NCBI RefSeq assembly: GCF_009377195.2
Contig: NZ_VJXX01000001.1
Location: 248,001 to 312,000, forward strand
Direction: 5' to 3'
DNA length: 64,000 nt
Source of the DNA: Arthrobacter bussei
Lineage (GTDB): Bacteria; Actinomycetota; Actinomycetes; Actinomycetales; Micrococcaceae
Within the stretch, counting starts at the first letter, position 1. Each line of letters begins with the position of its first letter. Below, in pieces: positions 36,709-46,141 of this stretch. Position numbers and translations under genes: made by a program. The notes under the pieces were generated by a model, which made no database searches, was not told the origin of the DNA, and saw only the letters and a list, made by a program, of their open reading frames with translations.

Positions 36709-38439
36709 GTGAACAACGCCGCCGCGTGCCCCCGCCACCCGCGGGCCAGCCGCGCATCGGTGATCCGCATCCTGCGCGACGCCGTCGTCGTCGCCTCCGT
36801 CGCGTCGCTCGTGGCCTGCACATCCGGCGAGGTGGTGCCGCCCGAGCCTGTCCCCGCCACGAGCGCTCCCGCCGTCGACGCCTCCACCTTCACCTTCGGG
36901 AGCGCCGCCGATCCTCGCACCCTCGATCCGGCCCTCGCCAACGACACCGAGTCCTACCGCGTCACCCGGCAGATCCTCCAGGGCCTCGTGGGCATCGATC
37001 CCCTCACCTCTGAACCGACGGAACTGCTGGCGGAGTCGTGGGAGGAGCAGGACAGCGGGCGCTCCTACGAGTTCACGCTCCGGGACGACGTCGTCTTCCA
37101 TGACGGCCGGCCCCTGGACGCCGCGGCCGTCTGCGCCAACTTCGACCGCTGGTACACCCTCCCCGCCTCGGCCCGCGCCGGAGCCGGGCGGCTGCCCTTC
37201 GAGCACGTGTTCAAGGGCTACTCGGACCAGCCCGAGATCAGCCTCTACAAGGGCTGCACCGCGACGACGCCGTCCACCGTGGATCTGCAGCTCACCAGCC
37301 GGATCACGGGACTGATCGCCGCGCTGGCCGCCCCGGCCTTCGCCATCTCCTCACCGGCCGCCCTCGACGCGGGTTCCGCCGACGATCTGACGGAGCCCGT
37401 CGACGGCTCGCTGATCTCGCGCTACGGACGCGCACCCGTGGGCACCGGGCCCTTCCGGTTCGTCTCCTGGGAGCCGGGCGAGGTGGACCTCGTCTCCTTC
37501 GAGGACTACTGGGGTGATCGCGGCGAGGTGGACCGCGTCCTCTTCACCACCATCTCCAATCCCGACTCCCGTGCCCGCGCCCTGACCGCCGGTCGGATCG
37601 ACGGCTACGACTTCGTGTCCGTGGACAGCGCCGTGGACCTCGCACGCAACGGTCAGCAGTTCCTCCAGCGCGACCCCTACTCCGTGCTGTACCTCGGCCT
37701 CAACCAGGGCTTCCCGGGTGTCGACGACGTCCTGTTCCGGCAGGCCGTGGCCCACGCGATCGACAAGGACGCACTCATCGACGGCCGGTTCCTCAGCGGC
37801 ACCAAGCCGGCGCGCCAGTTCGTCCCGGAGAAGCTCGGGGTGAGCGGAGAGGCGGTCGAGGACTACGGCTACGACGTCGACCTCGCCAAGGACCTCCTCG
37901 ACCGGTCCGGCTACGACGGCCGCCCGCTGCCCTTCTACTACCCGCGCAACGTCTCCAGGGCGTACCTCCCCTCGCCCGAGAAGGCCTACGCGGAGCTGAG
38001 CCGCCAGCTGACCGAGGCCGGCTTCACCATCAAGCCCGTGCCGATCGACTGGAGCGAGGGCTACATCGAAGCGGTGCAGCAGACGGGTGACCGGGCGTTC
38101 CATCTCCTGGGCTGGAGCGGCAGCTACGAGGACCCGGACAACTTCGTGGGTGCGCTGTTCGGCTCCTACACCGAGGAGTTCGGGTACGAGGACCCCCAGT
38201 TGTTCAGCAAGATCAACCGCGCCCGCGGCCTGCCCGACGGCGAGGACCGATCGGCCGCGTACGCGGACATCAGCGGCCAGATCTCCACACGCGTCCCGGC
38301 CGTCCCGCTCGCCTTTCCGATCTCAGCCCTCGCCATGAGTCCCCGCGTGAGCAGCTACCCCGTCAGCCCGGTGATGAACGAGGTGTTCAACCGGATCGAC
38401 CTCGCCGACGTGGAGCCCCGGCCCGAGCCGTCGGAGTGA
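36709..38439 (+). CDS. Oligopeptide/dipeptide ABC transporter substrate-binding lipoprotein
   Basis: 576-residue family 5 solute-binding protein (DppA/OppA type), anchored outside the membrane and delivering peptides or similar ligands. The signal peptide ends at the lipobox LVAC (Cys ~39). Family blocks are FTFGSAADPRTLDPALANDT, YEFTLRDDVVFHDGRPLDAA, GTGPFRFVSWEPGEVDLVSF and LGLNQGFPGVDDVLFRQAVA. No permease or ATPase genes lie next to it, so it either works with a distant transporter or as an orphan. GTG start at 36709 with GGAGAG upstream. Confidence 0.93.
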   Translation: MNNAAACPRHPRASRASVIRILRDAVVVASVASLVACTSGEVVPPEPVPATSAPAVDASTFTFGSAADPRTLDPALANDTESYRVTRQILQGLVGIDPLTSEPTELLAESWEEQDSGRSYEFTLRDDVVFHDGRPLDAAAVCANFDRWYTLPASARAGAGRLPFEHVFKGYSDQPEISLYKGCTATTPSTVDLQLTSRITGLIAALAAPAFAISSPAALDAGSADDLTEPVDGSLISRYGRAPVGTGPFRFVSWEPGEVDLVSFEDYWGDRGEVDRVLFTTISNPDSRARALTAGRIDGYDFVSVDSAVDLARNGQQFLQRDPYSVLYLGLNQGFPGVDDVLFRQAVAHAIDKDALIDGRFLSGTKPARQFVPEKLGVSGEAVEDYGYDVDLAKDLLDRSGYDGRPLPFYYPRNVSRAYLPSPEKAYAELSRQLTEAGFTIKPVPIDWSEGYIEAVQQTGDRAFHLLGWSGSYEDPDNFVGALFGSYTEEFGYEDPQLFSKINRARGLPDGEDRSAAYADISGQISTRVPAVPLAFPISALAMSPRVSSYPVSPVMNEVFNRIDLADVEPRPEPSE

Positions 38440-38558
38440 CAGCGCGCGGCGCCACGGCCGCTGCTGCGGGTACCCCTGACGGGGCTCCACCGGATTTAGA
38501 TAAGGTCACTGCCAGACGCTAGGCTTTCCCTGCTACGACCTCGCGACTGGAGACCACG

Positions 38559-40052
38559 TTGACCACCATGAATCAGGGCACGCCCGCCAAGACCACAGAC
38601 GTCGTCCTGATCGGTGGCGGCATCATGAGCGCCACGCTCGGCGCATTCCTCCGCCAGCTCCAGCCCGACTGGGACATCTCGCTCTTCGAGAGGCTCGACG
38701 TCGCCGGTCTGGAGAGCTCCGACCCCTGGAACAACGCCGGGACAGGCCACTCCGCGCTGTGCGAGCTCAACTACTCGCCGGCCGGCAAGGACGGGTCCGT
38801 GGACCCGGCGAAGGCCATCGCCATCAACGAGCAGTTCCAGACGTCCCGCCAGTTCTGGTCCCACATGGTCACCGAGGGGCACATCGGAGATCCGCGCAGC
38901 TTCGTGAACGCGGTCCCCCACATGAGCTTCGTCTGGGGCCAGGCCAACGCGGAGTACCTTCGGAAGCGGTACGAGGCGCTGAGCCCGCAGCCCCTGTTCG
39001 ACACCATGGAGTTCAGCGAGGACCACGCGACCATCGCGGGTTGGACCCCGCTCATCATGAAGGGCCGCAATCCTTCCCAGCCGGTCGCTGCCTCCCGTGT
39101 CGCCGGGGGTACGGACGTCGATTTCGGCTCCCTGACCCGCCAGCTCAACGCCTACCTCGAGGGCACGGGTGTCGGACTCCACTACGGCTTCGACGTGCTC
39201 GACGTCGCGCGGGCGTCCGACGGCCGGTGGGACGTGAAGGTCAAGAACCGGGCGACGGGCGAGGCGACGACGGTCACCTCCAAGTTCGTGTTCATCGGCG
39301 CGGGTGGCGGGTCCCTCCACCTCCTGCAGCGGACCGGCATCCCCGAAGGACGCGGCTTCGCCGGATTCCCCGTGTCCGGCCAGTTCCTGCGCTGCACGGA
39401 CCCGACGCTCGTGGACCAGCACAACGCGAAGGTGTACGGCCAGGCGTCCGTCGGCGCACCCCCCATGTCGGTCCCACACCTCGATACGCGGTACGTCAAG
39501 GGCGAGCGCTCCCTGCTCTTCGGGCCCTATGCCGGGTTCTCCACCAAGTTCCTCAAGCGGGGCTCCTACCTCGACCTCCCGACGTCCATCCGTCCGTCGA
39601 ACCTCGTACCCATGCTGGCCGTGGCCAAGGACAACATGTCGCTCACGAAGTACCTGGTGACCGAGGTCCTCAAGAACCGTGACGCGAAGAACGAGGCGCT
39701 CAACGACTTCCTCCCGTCCGCCGACGGCGGCGACTGGGAACTCATCTCCGCCGGGCAGCGTGTACAGGTCATCAAGAAGGCTCCGAAGAAGGGCGGCGTG
39801 CTGCAGTTCGGCACCGAGGTCATCACCTCCTCGGACGGCTCCATCGGCGCCCTGCTCGGGGCCTCGCCCGGAGCGTCGACCGCCGCGCCGATCATGGTGG
39901 AACTCCTCAAGCGCTGCTTCCCGGTCAAGATGTCCGACTGGGAGCCGAAGCTCAAGGAGATGCTGCCGGGCTACGGCGTCAAGCTGAACGAGAATCCGTC
40001 GCTCGCGGCCGAGATCCAGACGCTCACCGACAGGGCCCTCAAGCTCGTCTAA
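38559..40052 (+). CDS. mqo: Malate:quinone oxidoreductase
   Basis: 497-residue FAD-dependent membrane-associated enzyme that oxidises malate to oxaloacetate and passes electrons to quinone, part of the TCA cycle. The FAD motif [50 protein letters not shown] in parts, and the C-terminal [20 protein letters not shown] identify it. A TTG at 38559 has GGAG seven bases upstream; the ATG at 38568 is an alternative that would remove three residues. It is monocistronic, between a peptide-binding protein and an RND exporter. Confidence 0.96.
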   Translation: MTTMNQGTPAKTTDVVLIGGGIMSATLGAFLRQLQPDWDISLFERLDVAGLESSDPWNNAGTGHSALCELNYSPAGKDGSVDPAKAIAINEQFQTSRQFWSHMVTEGHIGDPRSFVNAVPHMSFVWGQANAEYLRKRYEALSPQPLFDTMEFSEDHATIAGWTPLIMKGRNPSQPVAASRVAGGTDVDFGSLTRQLNAYLEGTGVGLHYGFDVLDVARASDGRWDVKVKNRATGEATTVTSKFVFIGAGGGSLHLLQRTGIPEGRGFAGFPVSGQFLRCTDPTLVDQHNAKVYGQASVGAPPMSVPHLDTRYVKGERSLLFGPYAGFSTKFLKRGSYLDLPTSIRPSNLVPMLAVAKDNMSLTKYLVTEVLKNRDAKNEALNDFLPSADGGDWELISAGQRVQVIKKAPKKGGVLQFGTEVITSSDGSIGALLGASPGASTAAPIMVELLKRCFPVKMSDWEPKLKEMLPGYGVKLNENPSLAAEIQTLTDRALKLV

Positions 40053-40104
40053 CCACGGCGGAGCCAGCCAGCCGGGCGGCCGTCAGCACCCGAAGGCAGG
40101 TTCC

Positions 40105-43100
40105 GTGTTCCGTCTCGCCCATCTCTCCCTCGGCAACCGTGCGCTCATCGCGCTCATCACCATCCTCGCGTCCGTCTTCGGCGTCATCACCCTCGGCTCG
40201 CTCCGGCAGGAGCTCATCCCGTCGCTCGAGTTCCCCCAGATCACCGTCCTCTCGACGGTCCCGGGAGCCTCACCGGAGTACCTCGACCAGCAGGTGAGCG
40301 AACCGCTCGAAGCGGCGCTGAGTGGTGTCGAGGGCCTGGAATCCTCCGCGAGCACGTCCCGGTCCGGCATCTCCACCGTCAGCCTCGTCTTCGTCTACGG
40401 GACGGACCTCGACCGGGCGAGGGCCCAGGTGGACCGCGCCATCTCCACCGTGCGCCCGCTGCTCCCCGAGGACGTGGAACCACAGGCTTTGGCCGGGAGC
40501 ATCAGCGACCTGCCCATCGTGTTCATGGCCGTCTCGTCCGACCAGTCCCTCAGCGAACTCAACGGTGACCTCGAGCGGCTCACGGTTCCTCGGCTGCAGA
40601 AGATCGACGGCGTCCGCACGGCGGACATCTCGGGCGGGACCAGCCAGCACGTCGCCCTCCTCCCCCGTGACGGCGCGCTCGAGGCGGCGGGCCTGACCGT
40701 GGGCGACCTCGCGGCCACGCTCGAGGACAACGGGGCCCTGTTCCCGGTCGGCACCCTCGATGAGGATCAGCGCTCGCTGACCATCCAGGCCGGCAGCCAG
40801 ATCGCTTCGCTCGACGACCTGAGGGCGTTGCCCGTCCTGCCCGCCGGCTCGTCGGACCCGGCCGCCTCCTCCGACCCGACCGGTTCACCGGATGCGCCGG
40901 GCGGTTCCGGCCTTCCCGGGGGCACCGAGCAACCGGCCGCCTCTGGCGCCCCGGACACCGGGACGGACGCCCCGTCCGACGCCCCGGCGCAGCAACCCGC
41001 CGCGCCGTCGACGCCGGCCGCCGCCCCGGGTCCCGCGGTGACGATCGGAGAGGTGGCCGACGTCGACCTCGCCGATGACGCGGCCACGTCCGTCACCCGC
41101 ACCAACGGGGTGGAGACGCTCGCCCTCACCGTGACGAAGGTGCCGGACGGCGACACCGTGGAGATCTCGCACCAGATCGTCGCGCTGGTCCCCGAGCTGG
41201 AGGCGGAACTCGGCAACGCCGCCGACATCACGGTGGTCTTCGATCAGGCGCCCTTCATCGAACGCAGCATCGACGACCTCACGACCGAGGGCATCCTGGG
41301 CCTCGGTTTCGCGGTGCTGATCATCCTCGTGTTCCTGCTGTCCGTGCGCTCCACGCTGGTGACGGCCATCTCCATCCCCCTGTCGCTGCTCGTGACCTTC
41401 ATCGGGCTGTACGCAGCCGGATACTCGCTGAACCTCCTCACTCTCGGAGCGCTCACCATCGCCATCGGTCGGGTGGTCGACGACTCGATCGTCGTCATCG
41501 AGAACATCAAGCGGCATCTCGGCTACGGCGAGGAGAAGCGCGAGGCCATCCTGACCGCCGTCCGCGAGGTCGCCGGGGCGATCACCGCCTCGACCCTCAC
41601 CACGGTCGCGGTCTTCGCCCCGATCGGCTTCGTCGGCGGTCTCGCCGGCGAGCTCTTCAGGCCTTTCGCCGTCACCACGGGGATCGCGCTCCTCGCATCG
41701 CTCGCCGTGTCCCTGACGATCATCCCCGTCCTGGCCTACTGGTTCCTTCCGAGGAGGGCGGCGTCGTCCGGCACGGCACGCAGCAGGACAGCCGGACCGG
41801 AAGAGCCGGCATCGTCGGTCGCCGCGCATACGGCATCACCCGCCGACACCCGACCGACCACCCCGACCGGGAGCGTGCCTGCGGTGAGGCCCGCGGACGG
41901 CGCGGTCCGCACCACCGCCCCTGATCCGGACCGCCGTGGCGCCCGCCATGTCGCCGTCAACGAGGCCGATCCTGTCGATCCTGTCGATCCTGTCGATCCT
42001 GTCGATCCTGTCGATCCTGTCGATCCTGTCGCTACGACTCCGCAGCGAGACCGTCCGTCCCTGCTCCAGCGGGCGTATCTGCCCATCCTGACGGGGACCC
42101 AGCGTCACCCGGTCGTCACCCTCGTCAGCGGGCTGATCGTCCTCGGGGCAACCGCGGCGATGATCCCGTTCCTCCCCACCAACCTCCTGAGCGGCTCGGG
42201 CCAGAACAGCTTCTCCATCACGCAGACGCTCACTCCCGGGTCCAGTCTCGCCACCACCACCGAGGCAGCCGGCCGCACCGAGGAGGTCCTCGCCGACACC
42301 GCCGGGATCAGGGATGTGCAGCTCACGGTCGGGAACGCCGACGGCGCCTTCGCCGCACAGTTCTCCGGCGGCGCATCGGTGGCGACCTTCACCGTCATCA
42401 CGGACGAGGACGCCGATCAGGAAGCCCTGCAGGAATCGGTGCGTGAGGAACTCGCCCGCCTGCAGGACGCCGGGAGCTTCTCGCTCTCCAGCCAGCAGGG
42501 CGGGTTCGGGACCTCGAGCACCATCGACATCGACATCACGGCCCCGGTCAGCGAGGACCTCGAGGCGGCCAACGCCGCCGTGCTGGACGGCATGCAGGGG
42601 CTCGACGGCGCCGGCGAGGTCAGCAGCAACCTGTCCGCCGCGCAGCCCCAGGTCCAGGTCGACGTCGATCGGGCCGCCGCCGTCGAAGCAGGCCTGACGG
42701 AGGGCCAGATCGCGGGTCTGCTCGGCGGCAGCATCAGTCCCGTCCCGGCCGGGACGGTCCGCTTCGGTGCGGACGACTTCCCGGTGCTGATCGGGGAGGG
42801 GACCGCGATCACCAGCCTCGAGCAGCTGCGGACGCTCCAGGTCCCGACCGTGCAGGGCGCCGTCCCGCTGACCGACGTGGCGTCCGTCGAGGAGGTCCAG
42901 GTGCCGCTGTCGGTCACCAGTTCCAACGGTGAGCGCACCGCCCGTATCTCCATCACACCGTCGGACGACGACCTCGGGACCCTCTCCGGGACGGTGACCG
43001 AGCGCCTCGCAGGTATCGAGCTGCCGTCCGGCGCCTCCGCGACGGTGGGTGGAGCGTCCACCCAGCAGGTCGAGTCCTTCGACCAGCTGTTCCTTGCACT

Positions 43101-43626
43101 GTGGGCCGCCGTCGCGATCGTCTACGTGATCATGGTGGCCACCTTCAAGAGCCTGGTCCAGCCCCTGATCCTGCTCGTGTCGATCCCCTTCGCCGCGACC
43201 GGGGCGATCGCCCTGCTGCTCATCACCCGGATCCCCCTGGGGCTCCCGTCCCTGATCGGCATGCTGATGCTCGTCGGCATCGTGGTGACCAACGCCATCG
43301 TCCTGATCGACCTCATCAACCAGTACCGGCTCCCGCGCAACGGCTCCCCCGGGCTCCGCGTCGCCGACGCGATCCGCGAGGGAGCCCGCCAGCGGCTCCG
43401 CCCCATCCTGATGACGGCCCTCGCCACCATCTTCGCGCTGACGCCCATGGCACTCGGCCTCACCGGACAGGGCGGCTTCATCTCGCAGCCGCTCGCCGTC
43501 GTCGTCATCGGCGGACTCGTCTCCTCCACGGCGCTGACGCTGGTGCTCGTGCCCGTCCTCTACCGACTCGTCGAGGGGCGGCGCGAGGAGCGCGCTCTGC
43601 GGCGTGCCGCAAACGTTCCCGCCTAA
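40105..43626 (+). CDS. RND-family efflux permease
   Basis: 1173-residue resistance-nodulation-division exporter of the HAE-like (AcrB/SwrC) group with twelve expected membrane helices. Helix 4 carries the proton-relay AIGRVVDDSIVVIENIKRHL (Asp ~458-459). The porter domain starts LRQELIPSLEFPQITVLSTV, and the second half begins HPVVTLVSGLIVLG. Two low-complexity insertions stand out: a Pro/Ser/Ala stretch at ~251-310 and a loop at ~550-655 containing seven DPV repeats (see 41968-42030). No membrane-fusion or outer-membrane partner is encoded, normal for Gram-positives. A GTG start with GAAGGCAGG upstream. A MarR gene follows 94 bases downstream. Confidence 0.92.
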   Translation: MFRLAHLSLGNRALIALITILASVFGVITLGSLRQELIPSLEFPQITVLSTVPGASPEYLDQQVSEPLEAALSGVEGLESSASTSRSGISTVSLVFVYGTDLDRARAQVDRAISTVRPLLPEDVEPQALAGSISDLPIVFMAVSSDQSLSELNGDLERLTVPRLQKIDGVRTADISGGTSQHVALLPRDGALEAAGLTVGDLAATLEDNGALFPVGTLDEDQRSLTIQAGSQIASLDDLRALPVLPAGSSDPAASSDPTGSPDAPGGSGLPGGTEQPAASGAPDTGTDAPSDAPAQQPAAPSTPAAAPGPAVTIGEVADVDLADDAATSVTRTNGVETLALTVTKVPDGDTVEISHQIVALVPELEAELGNAADITVVFDQAPFIERSIDDLTTEGILGLGFAVLIILVFLLSVRSTLVTAISIPLSLLVTFIGLYAAGYSLNLLTLGALTIAIGRVVDDSIVVIENIKRHLGYGEEKREAILTAVREVAGAITASTLTTVAVFAPIGFVGGLAGELFRPFAVTTGIALLASLAVSLTIIPVLAYWFLPRRAASSGTARSRTAGPEEPASSVAAHTASPADTRPTTPTGSVPAVRPADGAVRTTAPDPDRRGARHVAVNEADPVDPVDPVDPVDPVDPVDPVATTPQRDRPSLLQRAYLPILTGTQRHPVVTLVSGLIVLGATAAMIPFLPTNLLSGSGQNSFSITQTLTPGSSLATTTEAAGRTEEVLADTAGIRDVQLTVGNADGAFAAQFSGGASVATFTVITDEDADQEALQESVREELARLQDAGSFSLSSQQGGFGTSSTIDIDITAPVSEDLEAANAAVLDGMQGLDGAGEVSSNLSAAQPQVQVDVDRAAAVEAGLTEGQIAGLLGGSISPVPAGTVRFGADDFPVLIGEGTAITSLEQLRTLQVPTVQGAVPLTDVASVEEVQVPLSVTSSNGERTARISITPSDDDLGTLSGTVTERLAGIELPSGASATVGGASTQQVESFDQLFLALWAAVAIVYVIMVATFKSLVQPLILLVSIPFAATGAIALLLITRIPLGLPSLIGMLMLVGIVVTNAIVLIDLINQYRLPRNGSPGLRVADAIREGARQRLRPILMTALATIFALTPMALGLTGQGGFISQPLAVVVIGGLVSSTALTLVLVPVLYRLVEGRREERALRRAANVPA
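41968..42030 (+). repeat. 9-bp coding repeat, 7 perfect copies (DPV)
   Basis: Seven identical in-frame copies of GATCCTGTC, encoding DPV seven times inside the central cytoplasmic loop of the RND permease (residues ~622-642). Perfect identity at the DNA level points to recent slippage. Length change keeps the frame. Confidence 0.95.
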
Positions 43627-43661
43627 CCGGGAGACCGGGAGACCGGATCCCGGACGGCGCC

Positions 43662-43667
43662 TATACT
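43662..43667 (+). promoter_or_regulatory. Candidate -10 box of the marR gene at 43720
   Basis: TATACT overlapping the left end of the palindromic operator at 43666-43685, 52 bases before the start codon. Binding of a regulator there would block RNA polymerase. Confidence 0.5.
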
Positions 43668-43685
43668 AGATGCATATGTATCTAG
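43666..43685. promoter_or_regulatory. Palindromic MarR-type operator
   Basis: CTAGATGCAT followed by ATGTATCTAG: a 20-base inverted repeat with one mismatch, strikingly AT-rich for this genome. It overlaps the -10-like TATACT and lies 34 bases before the MarR gene, as expected for autoregulation. Confidence 0.75.
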
Positions 43686-43719
43686 TTGCCGTTGGAACGG
43701 CGCAGGATGGGATGGAGCG

Positions 43720-44220
43720 ATGACGGAACGGGCGGAGATGCCGACGGGCGGCGAGAGCGGGCCGGTGCCGGTGACCACGGGTGCTTCGGTCCGGCAGTCG
43801 TCGGAGACCTGGGAGTCGCTGTTCCGTGCCCAGGTCGGCGTCATGCGTCGCATCCGCCAGGATCCGGTGTTCAGGGAACTGCCCATCGGTGAGTACGACG
43901 TCCTGTTCAACCTGAGCCGCTGCCCCACGGGCTGGACGCGCCTCAACGAGCTGAACCAGCACCTGCTCATCAGCCAACCGAGCCTGAGCCGCATGGTCGA
44001 CCGCCTGGAGGCGAAGAAGCTGCTGCAGAAGCGACCTGCCGTGGCTGATCATCGAGGCGTCGAACTGGCCCTGACGGATGAGGGCCGTGCACTGCAGCGC
44101 CAGATCGGCTCCACGCACGTGCACCGCATCCAGGAGGTCCTCGCGCCGATGCTCAGCCCGGCGGAGATGGACCAGCTCAAGGCGCTGACGGACCGCATCA
44201 ACGCCCACCTCGACGACTGA
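43720..44220 (+). CDS. MarR-family regulator downstream of the RND pump
   Basis: 166-residue winged-helix regulator. After a ~30-residue Gly/Thr-rich start comes the core: FRELPIGEYDVLFNLSRCP, the recognition block LLISQPSLSRMVDRLEAKK and the wing VADHRGVELALTDEGRALQ. It follows the RND permease gene on the same strand, with a palindromic operator and -10 box between them, so it has its own promoter and probably represses itself; control of the pump is plausible but that gene's promoter shows no matching palindrome. Confidence 0.9.
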   Translation: MTERAEMPTGGESGPVPVTTGASVRQSSETWESLFRAQVGVMRRIRQDPVFRELPIGEYDVLFNLSRCPTGWTRLNELNQHLLISQPSLSRMVDRLEAKKLLQKRPAVADHRGVELALTDEGRALQRQIGSTHVHRIQEVLAPMLSPAEMDQLKALTDRINAHLDD

Positions 44221-44278
44221 CCTGCCCGCGAGGGAACCGGGTCACCACCAGCCACCCGGCCGGCCTCCGCCGCAGCGC

Positions 44279-45082
44279 TCACCGTACGGTGAGGCGTTCA
44301 CTGCTCCGCTCGACGGGCAGTTCGTCGACGGTCGCGGTGACCTCGAGCCGGGAGAGCTGGAGGGAGCCTCCGACGGTCGAGAGGAACGCGGTGTCCGTGG
44401 CGTCCCGTCCCGTCGCGATGCGCAGCATCGATGCCCGCGGCGCCAGGCCCGTCGCGTCGAGCAGGAGCCACGAGCCGCCCACCCAGGCCTCGACGACGGC
44501 ATGGAAGTCCATGGGCGCCAGGCCCGGCGCGTAGACGGACGCCAGCCGCGCGGGCACGTCGCGCGCCCGCAGGAGGGCGATCACGAGGTGCGCGTAGTCC
44601 CTGCAGACACCGCGCCGCGCGAGGAGGGTCTCCACGGCGCCGTCCGTGAAACGGGATGATCCCGGGACGTAGGCCAGCTCGGCGCCGACCCAGTCCCGCA
44701 CGGCCTGGACCAGGTCCACTCCCCCGACATCCGGGAACTGCGCGTAGGCGGTCGGCAGGATGACATCCGATGCGCAGTACCGGCTGGGCCGCACGTACCG
44801 CACGAGGTCGACGTCGTCGTGCGGCGCCGGCTCTGCCCGGCCCGTGACCACCGCGCGGTACCGCACGTCGAGCGAGGACGCCCGAGGCGTCGTGAGGAGG
44901 TGGAGGCGCGTGCCGTCGCGCTCCTGGTACTCGCGGACCTCGGCCGGTTCGCCGTCGACCAGCACCGTCAGCTCCTCCTCCACGGACGCATACGCGGCGG
45001 GAGCAGCGACGGCGAGGGACAGCACCACCTGGGTCCCCGCGATCGTCGTGGCGCCCAGGTCGGCCGAGACAGTACGCTGCAT
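44279..45082 (-). CDS. Transglutaminase-like domain protein
   Basis: 267-residue cytoplasmic protein with an N-terminal beta-sandwich and a central transglutaminase-like cysteine-peptidase domain. The catalytic triad is visible: Cys in ARRGVCRDYAHLVIALLRA (~164), His in MDFHAVVEAWVGG and Asp in LLDATGLAPR. FTDGAVETLLARRGVCRD is the typical approach to the Cys. Such proteins are often encoded with alpha-E/ATP-grasp partners for peptide ligation; none is nearby. Function unknown. It is convergent with the MarR gene and divergent from an SDR gene. Confidence 0.88.
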   Translation of the reverse strand: MQRTVSADLGATTIAGTQVVLSLAVAAPAAYASVEEELTVLVDGEPAEVREYQERDGTRLHLLTTPRASSLDVRYRAVVTGRAEPAPHDDVDLVRYVRPSRYCASDVILPTAYAQFPDVGGVDLVQAVRDWVGAELAYVPGSSRFTDGAVETLLARRGVCRDYAHLVIALLRARDVPARLASVYAPGLAPMDFHAVVEAWVGGSWLLLDATGLAPRASMLRIATGRDATDTAFLSTVGGSLQLSRLEVTATVDELPVERSSERLTVR

Positions 45083-45198
45083 GGTTCGTTGCTCCCGGTA
45101 GGCGGTTCGTTCGGCTCCAACTCTATGCTGGGACGGAGGGCACCGGTCGACACCGGACGCCCGACCGGACGGCGGACACGCCGCAGGAGAGGAACATC

Positions 45199-46119
45199 AT
45201 GAGCGACTTCACGGCCGATGCCATCGGTGACCTGACGGGCCGGCGCGCGGTCATCACCGGGGCGAACAGCGGGCTCGGCCTGCAGACCGCCGTCGGCCTC
45301 GCGCGGAAGGGAGCGCACGTGGTGCTCGCCTGCCGGAACGAGCAGCGTGGACGTGAGGCCGAGCAGAAGGTCCGTTCACTCACCGGCAGCGAGCGCGTCG
45401 GGATGCGCGTGCTCGATCTCGCCGACCTCGCCTCGGTGCGTGCGTTCGCCGCCGGGACCGACGGCCCGGTCGACCTGCTCGTGAACAACGCGGGCGTGAT
45501 GGCGACGCCGAAGTCGACCACGGCGGACGGCTTCGAGCTGCAGTTCGGCACGAACCACCTGGGACACTTCGCGTTGACCGGGTTGCTCCTGCAGAACCTG
45601 CACGCGTCGGTGTCACCGCGCGTCGTCACCCTCTCGAGCCTCGCCCACAAGCGCGGACGGATCGACTTCGGTGACCTGCAGTCGGAACACGGATACCGGC
45701 GGTGGGGCGCCTACGGACAGAGCAAGATCGCCAACCTCTATTTCATGGTCGAACTCGACCGGAGGGCGCGTGCCGCCGGCTGGGACCTCGCCTCCGTGGC
45801 CGCGCATCCAGGGCTCGCCAACACCAACCTGACCGCCGGGATGCGGAACCCGGCCGTCCTCGACCTGCTCGCCGGTGCCTTCCGGTTCATGAGCCAGTCC
45901 GACGCCGCGGGCGCCCTTCCCACGCTGTATGCCGCGACCGCTCCCGAGGTGAAGGGCGGCGACTACTACGGTCCCTCCGGTCCCGGCGAGACCAGGGGTG
46001 CTCCCCGGCTCGTCGCTCCCGTGCCGCGGGTCCTGGACCCGGACATCGCCGTGCGCCTGTGGAACCGCAGCGTCGAACTCACCGGGGTGGACTACGGAGC
46101 GTTGCGCCCCGCCGGCTGA
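45199..46119 (+). CDS. SDR-family oxidoreductase (retinol-dehydrogenase-like)
   Basis: 306-residue short-chain dehydrogenase. NADP motif ITGANSGLGLQTAVGLARKG, structural NNAGVMATP, and the active site SSLAHKRG with Tyr and Lys in WGAYGQSKIANLYF are complete. The C-terminal region is longer than classical SDRs and matches the retinol dehydrogenase/light-dependent protochlorophyllide-like branch common in actinobacteria. Substrate unknown. The ATG at 45199 has AGGAGAGGAAC upstream. Confidence 0.9.
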   Translation: MSDFTADAIGDLTGRRAVITGANSGLGLQTAVGLARKGAHVVLACRNEQRGREAEQKVRSLTGSERVGMRVLDLADLASVRAFAAGTDGPVDLLVNNAGVMATPKSTTADGFELQFGTNHLGHFALTGLLLQNLHASVSPRVVTLSSLAHKRGRIDFGDLQSEHGYRRWGAYGQSKIANLYFMVELDRRARAAGWDLASVAAHPGLANTNLTAGMRNPAVLDLLAGAFRFMSQSDAAGALPTLYAATAPEVKGGDYYGPSGPGETRGAPRLVAPVPRVLDPDIAVRLWNRSVELTGVDYGALRPAG

Positions 46120-46141
46120 TCGAACGAAAAGGGCCACGTCC

